In this document: positions 56,830 to 64,000 of the stretch, piece by piece
Position numbering within the stretch: the stretch's first letter is position 1
Layout of the letters: each line of letters begins with the position of its first letter
DNA from: Agapanthus africanus
Lineage: Eukaryota > Streptophyta > Magnoliopsida > Asparagales > Amaryllidaceae
Length of the DNA: 64,000 nt
Direction of reading: 5' to 3'
Assembly (NCBI GenBank): GCA_030015575.1
Contig: JASDDO010000006.1
Coordinates: forward strand, 379,152,137-379,216,136
The notes under the pieces: generated by a model
Seen by the model: only the letters and a program-made list of their open reading frames with translations
Databases searched by the model: none
What the model was told of the DNA's origin: nothing
Program-made: the position numbers and the translations under genes

Positions 56830-57930
56830 ATTTTAGGTTGGATTTTTCTTATTAATCATTTACTCAATTTCTTGAGCATTTCTATTGCAAATATCCAAGT
56901 GATCTTCAAAAGAAAAATTCCAGATCTTGTGAAAGAAAAAGAGTTTTCATTTACAATTCTATCATCTCTCTCACACACAAAAGATCAAAATCTTCAATTG
57001 ATTATCCATACTTGAAAGAGAATTAGAGAGTGAGCTTGAGAGAAACTCTATCAAGAATATTGTATTTCAAGTGTAATCTCTTCCTTCTTTGTGTTTGGAA
57101 TCTTAAGTGCAAAATTATCATTGTAATAGAGGAGAGAATCTTTATAGAGAAAAGAGCGACGATCTTGTAAGGGAAGTGTTGTTCGTAGTGGAGAACAACG
57201 TGTGGTCTTTTAAGAATACGTGTTTGGTTTAGCCTCCAATGGGTAACGTGTTTGTCTCCAAAAGAAAGACGTGTTTAATGGAATGGGATCGTGCGTCTGA
57301 AGAAAGTAGACCGGGGGATCTCCCGAACCACTATAAAAATGACTTGTATTTGCGGTTGTGTTTGCAATTACTCACTTGCTTTATATTGCTTATTAGTTTA
57401 GAAATTGCTCAATTGCATGATTGTTTCCTACTTCCTTTAATTGCTCACTACTTGCTTTTTATGCTCATTGCTTGTATTTGATATTGCTCTTACTTGCTAT
57501 ATACTCTTTGTTCATAATTGTAGTATTGCTTGATATCATATCTCTTTGCAATTATGTTTTATACTAGCAAGTGTTGATAGAATTTTGAATTTGGGAATAT
57601 CTGTAGATTATTCATATTCATCCCCCTCTAAAAATTATTTTCAAGAGAGATTTGTATTGAGAGGGATTGCTTTGCATATGGGTGAGATTTAGAGTGCAGA
57701 AATTATCTCTTATAATTCTTCGTTGAATAGTGAAAACAATTCGTCGTTGGTTTGCAAGATTAGATGCAAGTGCGTACCGAATCTGGGTAATATCTTATGT
57801 CCTTTGCTTGGTGTGTTTTCTTTTCTTACTTTTTTTTGCTTAGTTGCTGCATTTGATCATTTTCATTAGTTCTGATTCATACGTATCGATCATCCACTGC
57901 GTACTTTGATTCTATTATTTTTACAACAAG

Positions 57931-57941
57931 TGGTATCCGAG
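57931..57941 (+). promoter_or_regulatory. Copia primer-binding site
   Basis: TGGTATCCGAG, five bases after the LTR end, resembles the initiator-methionine tRNA primer site usual in plant copia elements (TGGTATCAGAG). Confidence 0.8.
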
Positions 57942-57956
57942 TTTTTGTTATGGTGA

Positions 57957-58850
57957 TTCGGATTATTGGGAAGATGGCTTCTACACATTATAAAATCGAT
58001 AAGTTTGACGAAAGTAATAATTTCAGTTTATGAAAATTGAATATGACGACGAGTCTAAAGTAACAAAGAGTTCAAAAGATAGTTCTCGAAAAAGAGAAGA
58101 TTGTTTCGACATCTACAGATATTAAGAAAAGAGATATGGATTATAAATCTTTCTGTTCGATGCAGCTGATCTTGTCTGATGAGGTTCTATACGTGATTGC
58201 GTAAGAGACAACGGCAGCAGGATTATAGAGCAGATTAGAATCCTTGTACATGAAGAAATATTTAACAAATCATCTCTATCTCAAGTATCGTCTATACATA
58301 TTGAACATGAAGGAAAGTACATCAGTCAAAGACCATCTGGACGAACCCAACCAAATCATTATGGACTTGCTTAACGTAGAGGTGAAAATTGAAAACGAGG
58401 ACCAAGTTATGATCCTGCTTTACTCTTTGATTTCTGAATATAGCCAGTTTGTAAAATTGATGGTGTACAACAGAGATAAAATTTCTTTATAAGATGTTAA
58501 AACGGGCCTATACAGTAAGATGTTGAAGGAGAAGGTATCGGCTGATAAGGGTAGTCAAGGCGATGCGTTGGCTTCTAGAGGCCGTTTTGAGAAGCGGTCA
58601 CATGGTGGTTCCAAGTATAGAGCGAGGTCCAAATCGAGAAATCGTACTAATGCCAAGTGCAATTATTAAAAGATGAAAGACTAGTGGAAGAGCGACTGTC
58701 AGAACTTCAAGGAGGATACTAAGGAGTCTTCTCGTACCGCAGTTGTAATAGATGATTCAGATAATGGCAGTGATTATTCTGTATTATCAGTTTGTGCAGT
58801 CGGCGACGTACATAATCTATGGATGCTAGATTCGGAGAGTTCTTTCCTTA
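57957..58850 (+). pseudogene. Copia gag
   Basis: Gag remains of the UBN2/DUF4219 type: a start region with THYKIDKFDESNNFSL, then YLKYRLYILNMKESTSVKDH with a DHLDEPNQIIMDLLN segment (58244-58492), and a later basic Arg/Ser-rich part (about 58560-58690). Broken at several places. Confidence 0.78.
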
Positions 58851-59159
58851 TGACACTATATCGGAGTTGGTTTGCGACGTTTTAGTTCTCTTGATGGAGG
58901 TTCAGTCTTGATGCAGAATAATGTGACGTGCAAGATCGAGGAGATTAGTTCTGTTCGGATACACATGTTTGATAGGGTAGTGCGGACTTTGACGGATGTC
59001 AGATATGTGTTATATCTGAAGAAGATTTTGATTTTTGTAGGAGTTTTGACGGGGATCAGCTGCAAGTACGTAATCGATGAATATTCCATAAAAATTTCCA
59101 AGGAGTTTCTTATTGTCATGAAATGAAAGAAATTGAGGAACTTGTACTTTCTATAGGGG

Positions 59160-59358
59160 CATTCAGTTACAGATGATATTGCTGCGGTATTTACTCATTC
59201 AGATGGTTCAGATTTGGCTAGATTGTGGCACTTACGGTTGGGCCATATTGGGAAGTCAGGTTTGGAGGTGCTTCACAAAAGGCAGCTACTTGGAGATGGA
59301 TATTTTGGCAGTCTTGCTTTTAATAATGAGTGTGCCCTAGAAAAGCAGACAAAGATGA
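59160..59358 (+). pseudogene. Copia gag-pre-integrase region
   Basis: LWHLRLGHIGKSGLEVLHK followed by a Cys-containing stretch is the zinc-binding gag-pre-integrase domain of plant copia elements. The gypsy fragment begins right after it. Confidence 0.8.
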
Positions 59359-60119
59359 TGTCATGCCCCGCTTCCTAAAAAGACGTGAGAGCAGGCACAT
59401 GACGAGACCCGCGATGTATTTATTTCGAGAAAGTCGTTTTCCGAAACAAACACGCTAAGCGTTTATAAGCAATATAAGAATGATAAGAAATGACAAGTAA
59501 ATAAAATCCAACAATTATTTTATTACATTCAAATTTCACAAGTTTCAAACTGATTACAAGAAATCTGAATGACAAATATAAACATAAGAGCCTAAATATG
59601 TGGCTTACTGAAAAAGAAAAGCTGAAATAAAGAACAAGTAGCATACTGAAACTGCAAACTTGAAAGAAAAATGAGGAACAGCTTCAGAAGTAATCTGGTC
59701 GTAATTTTCAGCAGTAGGTTCCACCTTCTCAGCCTCTAGATCATTTCTTACGAACATTCCAAAGAAATAAAAGATGGGCGGAATGCCCGTCAGTGAAATT
59801 TCGCCCGATAAGTTCCCAAAAAGGATAAAAATGTGAATGTGGTAAAAGACATCATGTAAGTAGCATATGAATTCTAATGTGGTTATGGGTGTCAATTAAA
59901 TTTAGCAACTATATCGACATGGTAAGGTATCATGAATATGGCAACACACACACACGCCCCAATGTAACATGAGCATAGAAAACAAGTATAGCATAGCCGT
60001 GTAGTGTAGGTATAATGAGCATGTAATACGTAAAAGTGCTGAATATGTAATGAATAACAATGTGTCCTAAAGAGTTCACTAAAAGGTTCATATAACTAAC
60101 GTAAGTTTAAGTGTGAATG

Positions 60120-60300
60120 TCAACCAAATCTCATGAGTGTTCTCGAACCCAACAGGCTATCATTTAGGGGTAAGGAACCACGAACCTGAATCAAGTGTTA
60201 GTAGTGGGACTTCAATCATCGTTACAGTATTGCAAACCCAACAGGTTATCGTCTAGGGGCTTGGAAACATGGGCCCTCATGATAGATTGTTTGTGTTTGT
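60120..60300. repeat. ~100-bp direct repeat inside the gypsy LTR
   Basis: Two copies of AACCCAACAGG followed by TATCGTCTAGGGG and a GGAACCACGAACC-like block, near 60147 and 60237. A CAAGTTCA-rich simple-sequence stretch follows at 60440-60640. Confidence 0.75.
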
Positions 60301-62252
60301 AGACATGGATTCATGATCCAGAGGGATTCCGAAGATTTCGTTGTGTTTGTACTTAAACTACCCAGACAACCCATGCATATTAGTCTATGATTAAAGTTAC
60401 CAGCTTTGATTGAATCCATGAATACAAAAGATGATGTATAATATCAAGTTTTCAAGATTGAGTTCATGTCAATTGTATTCATGATTCAAATCAAGTTGGA
60501 TCAAATATGAAGGTATAGTACAAGTCATGTCAAGTGTTCATGTCCAATTCAAGTATTAGTGTCAAGTTTTCATGTCGAGTTTCAGGTATTCAAATTCAAG
60601 TACGAGTTCAGTTTCAAGTTCAAGTTTTGAATTCATGTATCTATATGATTTGATTCAAGTGATATTACATTTTATATTTAAGAAAAATTGTATTTTTTGA
60701 AAACTTCTGAAGTTTAGGAATAATCGGGCAACCGCTGCACATGGATGGCGGGATTTGTGTCTTTTTCAAAGACGATTGTCGTTGATAATTCCTTTAATTT
60801 GCAGTGTTATTTAACCTGGATAGGCAATCACACACTTTTTCCGGCTCCCCGACATCTAGAGATTTGATGCTGCTTAACCCATTATTAATTTAAGGTCTTT
60901 ATATATTTATTCAAGTTGTTTATTATATGTATTTGCATGTTTGAATTTCTTGAGGAGGGTTTATGTAAAATGTTTTAAAAATAAAGATCGAGGGTATTTT
61001 TTGGTAAAAAAAAATGTTAATTAAAAGGTCAAATTTTTTTATAAAAATATATTTTAGATTTAATGGTATTTTAGTAATAAAACCTAACTTTTAAAAGTTT
61101 ATAGTATTTTTATGAAAAATCTAACTTTTGGAAACTTGAGGGTATTTTAAAAAAACATTAATCCTTTTATTTTATTTCAAACGAATTTACAAGTTTGCCT
61201 TGTTTAAGTTACATATTAAATTATTTAGCTAAATATCATTGAAATGGTTTAAGTTTTAGGAAAAAAACTGTATTTTCATTTCCTTCAAGAACGTGCTCGG
61301 TGAAGAGATTCGATCTCACCCACTAGATCCAAGATATGCGATAATCCACACTATCTTTTAACAGGGCTTCCCTAACAAGTTTTGTGAGAACGTAAATGCC
61401 AAGGGAATGAATTTATAGATCAAAATTCCCTTTCTATATCTTGAGGGTATTTTAGTGCAAAACGATTCTTTAGGAAAAACACTACGAGTTCGTAACCATG
61501 CTAGGATCCAAAAGTGTGCGTATGGGGTAGGTCGTTACCCCGTGCGTTCACCAAAATATTTTAACAATAAACTACCATAAGTAATATTTGAATATGGCCT
61601 TTATTAGTTGTAGTGTTTTCTTTCAATTCTAGATGTAACAATTGCCATATCAAATATTGTTTAATAACAACCAGGTCGAGTCAAGTGCAAGTATGATTAG
61701 CATGTGATAAAAAATGCAATAAGTAACATGTCTCAAAAACATAAATTGGTAATAATAGTAGTATAGTGAAATGCAACATAGAATATAAGGGTGTGTGCAA
61801 AAAGTGTTGGGCATGGACAATATGCAAAATCAAAGTAAGAGTAAGATTCAAAATCAAGAGGAAAGGGTCAAGATCAAGAGAAGGCATACGAGAAGGAGAT
61901 ACAATGATAGAGAAGATAAAGGGGACTTACTCGTTCCGCTCGTACTCGTATGGGTGAGAAATTAGTAGTATCGGTTTGAAGAACCGAGACCACTACGTGA
62001 AGAAGGTTCAATCGGGCAGAGATTCAACATTCGATGAAAGGAAACTTGGCGATCGATTGTTGAGAGATCCTTGGATGACTTGGGAGCTTCATAGAGAACG
62101 GAAGCTCGGTTTGAAGAACCGAGATCGATGATATAAGAGAAAGGCGGGCTTGAGGGTACTTGGCTCTTTGATGGTACTTAGCTTCTTGAGAGAACAATTT
62201 AGAGAGCAAATTTCATAATAGGATGAATAGGGGAATGAGTTGAGCTAGCTTA

Positions 62253-62262
62253 GTTTATATAG
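62253..62262 (-). promoter_or_regulatory. TATA box of the gypsy LTR
   Basis: CTATATAAAC on the minus strand, about 560 bp into the LTR, matching the relative depth of the TATA box in the related solo LTR (29111, about 555 bp in). Confidence 0.65.
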
Positions 62263-62642
62263 GGGAAGGAAATTAGAGTTTTTGAATTAAAAAAGGATTA
62301 AAAGAGTTTAAAGAAGGTAGGGGAAGAGACTACATAGTCTCTGGTTAATTGTAGAAGTTTTGGTATATGAAGGGGTGTAGGAGGGCGTTAAAAGGTTGCA
62401 TTGACCCGGGCGGGGCTCGTTTAGGCGTGTTCTGGCCGTCCTAACTGCCTTTTGGGCCGCTCGAACTGCCTCCACCTCGAAGAATAGGTCTGGGTCTAGG
62501 GTTATGGGTTTGTTTCGGTTTAATTAAGTCATAAACGCATATCATTTCTGTTATGGCTTTTCGTATCTCCATGTAATTCTCGTACAAACTTTTCAACTTC
62601 CAAATTGTCGAAAACAAAAATAATAAAATATTTGGGGATGAT

Positions 62643-62699
62643 GGGAATCGAACACATAGGTTATGAGACAACAGTGGGGAGTCTTAACCAATGGGCTAT
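62643..62699 (-). other. tRNA-like A-box/B-box module inside the gypsy LTR
   Basis: On the minus strand TAGCCCATTGGTTAAGACT (A-box-like, 62681-62699) and GTGTTCGATTCCC (B-box-like, 62643-62655), separated by about 25 bp. It starts about 120 bp from the LTR start, as in the solo LTR at 28675-28735. No full cloverleaf, so not a tRNA gene. Confidence 0.62.
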
Positions 62700-63014
62700 A
62701 AGAAGATTCTTGCATAGTATTTATCAAGAATAATTTATAACTAAATACCAAAAGAGAATGCATCCTCTTTTATGAACTAAAACAAATGGGATGGTAAATG
62801 AAATTTAGGGTCATTACATTCTACCCTCCTTAAAAATAATTTCGCTCTCGAAATTACTCAAGGAGGATACACCGAATAAAGAAACAAGATGGTCATAAGA
62901 AATATCAGATGGCGATGAAAGATTATACGTCCGTTTCCATTATGTCGAGTCATGATCACCAAAAAACAAGAAGGGATTCAAGAGAATAGGATTCAAGAAT
63001 GCAGTCGTTACAGG

Positions 63015-63900
63015 TAAAATTTGGGACAGTAGTACATGATACGAAAGGTATTATATTCTTTATTATGCCCACGCTGATGCTTGGGGTCTAGCACCGGTTC
63101 TTTCGCGAGGTGGAGCCAGATACTTCGTTTCCTTCATTAATGACTTTTTGAGAAACGTCTAGGTATAAGTTCTCAAGTCTAAGGACGAGACTTTTGAGAA
63201 GTTTAAGACGTAGAAGGCCAGAGTGGAGAAGCAGACTAGTAGGCACGTAAAGGTTTTTCGGTCCGATAACGGAGGAGAGTTTACTTCGTATGTGTTTTTT
63301 GATTATTGCAAGTCAGAAGGGATTCTGCGCCATTACACCACTCTGGAAGAAGCTCAGTCAAATGGCGTTACAGGGCGAACGAATCAGACATTACTAGAGA
63401 AGACCATATGTTTGTGGCTTACAACTGGGCTTCCAAAGAAATTTGGACTGAAAACCTATCTACCGCCTTGTACCTCATCAACAGATCACCATCGACAGCG
63501 ATAGATAAGAAAATTCATGAGAAAGTGTGGACCGAGAAGGCTAGAGATTACATGCGGCTTCGTTTATTTGGATGCCCAGTTTGTGTTCTGCAGAGGAGCG
63601 ATAAGCTAGAACCGAAAGCTAGGAAGTGTGTCCTACTCGGCTACGGAAGTGAAGCCAAAGGGTACAGGCCGTGGTGTCCTAAGACTCAGAAAATAGTAAT
63701 CAGCCAGCATGTTACATTCGATGAGTTTACGATAGTTCATAAAAAACAGACTCAATTAGATATTAAAGAGAGAATGGTTGCACCACCAAGTGAGGTGGAG
63801 ATCGACGTTCCGATTCAGGATAAGAGGAGAGATGAGGTGATTGATACTTAGATTCAGGCGGAGGGTCCGAAAGAGCCAGATGGTCCAGTACAGGAAGAGG
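63015..63900 (+). pseudogene. Copia integrase
   Basis: Integrase remains after the gypsy fragment: GGARYFVSFINDF, the RSDNGGEFTS motif with a catalytic Asp, LFGCPVCVLQRSDKLEPKAR and CVLLGYGSEAKGYRPWCP, typical of the core end and C-terminal part of plant copia integrases. Broken at a few places. Sequence to the window end (VRHPPARLGFEDM) leads toward the reverse transcriptase. Confidence 0.85.
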
Positions 63901-64000
63901 GATGGAGATCTACATGAGTTAGGCATCCGCCGGCCAGACTTGGTTTTGAAGACATGACCGCAGTTGGTTTCAACGACGTGGCATCATATGCATTCACTAT

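Larger units (their letters stand above)
56015..57925 (+). repeat. Copia 5' LTR (left edge uncertain)
   Basis: Ends …ATTTTTACA at 57925, just before the primer site. It contains an array of GACGTC palindromes (56228-56770), a TATA box (56821-56829) and a long transcribed-type leader part. The left edge was not located. Sequence continuous with the duplicated 1.5-kb segment (from about 45050, interrupted by the CACTA element) may belong to it. The open frames inside it are not supported as genes. Confidence 0.6.
59359..63014 (-). mobile_element. Truncated chromovirus-like gypsy element: LTR plus short internal piece
   Basis: Minus strand. An LTR of about 3.46 kb (62818 to 59359, TGTAATGACCC…GGGCATGACA) is preceded on that strand by internal sequence (62819 to about 63014). 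That sequence has an AAGGAGGGTAGAA polypurine tract next to the LTR, so this is a 3' LTR with a stub of internal region. The right edge CGTTACA near 63014 looks like the start of the other LTR. The same family as the solo LTR at 28558-31372. No matching target duplication and no coding domain. Two shorter open frames (59420-59895) have no recognised domain. Confidence 0.75.
56015..64000 (+). mobile_element. Ty1/copia retrotransposon, Tork-like, running off the window
   Basis: Fossil element on the plus strand: LTR, initiator-Met-type primer site, gag, gag-pre-integrase region (to 59358), integrase (from about 63015) and its C-terminal part to the window end. Integrase coming before any reverse transcriptase marks it as copia. 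It is split by a gypsy fragment (59359 to about 63014) and broken at several further places. The reverse transcriptase and 3' LTR are outside the window, so an LTR age cannot be estimated. Confidence 0.83.

Noticed and set aside
56066-59126. Several 60-90-codon open frames
   Set aside because: They fall in LTR or broken copia sequence and lack domains, except the gag segment already listed.

Overview
This window is plant nuclear DNA, most likely from a eudicot, although the species cannot be named from it. The evidence is Ty3/gypsy (Athila and Tat) and Ty1/copia retrotransposons with plant-type primer sites, a TNP2-type CACTA transposon, small inverted-repeat MITEs, and one spliced host gene of the flavonoid 3-O-glucosyltransferase (UGT78-like) type. 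No rRNA gene, genuine tRNA gene, CRISPR array or bacterial feature was seen.

Layout. Positions 1-26362 are one large Tat-lineage gypsy element on the minus strand whose left end lies outside the window. Its reverse transcriptase is split by a nearly full-length Athila element (4822-16796) with two ~1585-bp LTRs, a 5-bp target duplication (GGTAG) and a tRNA-Asp primer site. The Tat element sits in an older Athila-like relic (26363-32050, plus strand), whose LTR also holds a 2.8-kb solo gypsy LTR flanked by ATAAC. Next come an unassigned 1.5 kb (32051-33526) and a second, diverged Tat-type LTR on the plus strand (about 33527-38119). Both Tat LTRs are built largely of tandem arrays. A short orphan CACTA end stops at 39274.

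The host gene is at 39552-42404 (minus strand): three exons that join in frame to 435 codons, with a complete 44-residue PSPG box. It carries two MITE-like elements in intron 1 and repeats upstream. Beyond it, a 1.5-kb stretch is tandemly duplicated (42738-44245 and 44246-56014). The second copy was entered by a 10.3-kb CACTA transposon (45363-55678) carrying a TNP2-type transposase gene, interrupted at three places, and a second many-exon gene. To the right is a copia element on the plus strand (LTR, primer site, gag, integrase) that runs off the window and is itself split by a gypsy fragment (59359 to about 63014).

Functionally the only probable host gene is the glycosyltransferase. Everything else is transposable-element sequence, mostly decayed, and its main interest is architectural: nested insertions, LTRs made of tandem arrays, tRNA-like modules inside LTRs, dyad-rich 0.6-kb repeats and repeated mini-exons inside the CACTA element. 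I found nothing I can defend as a wholly new biological system.
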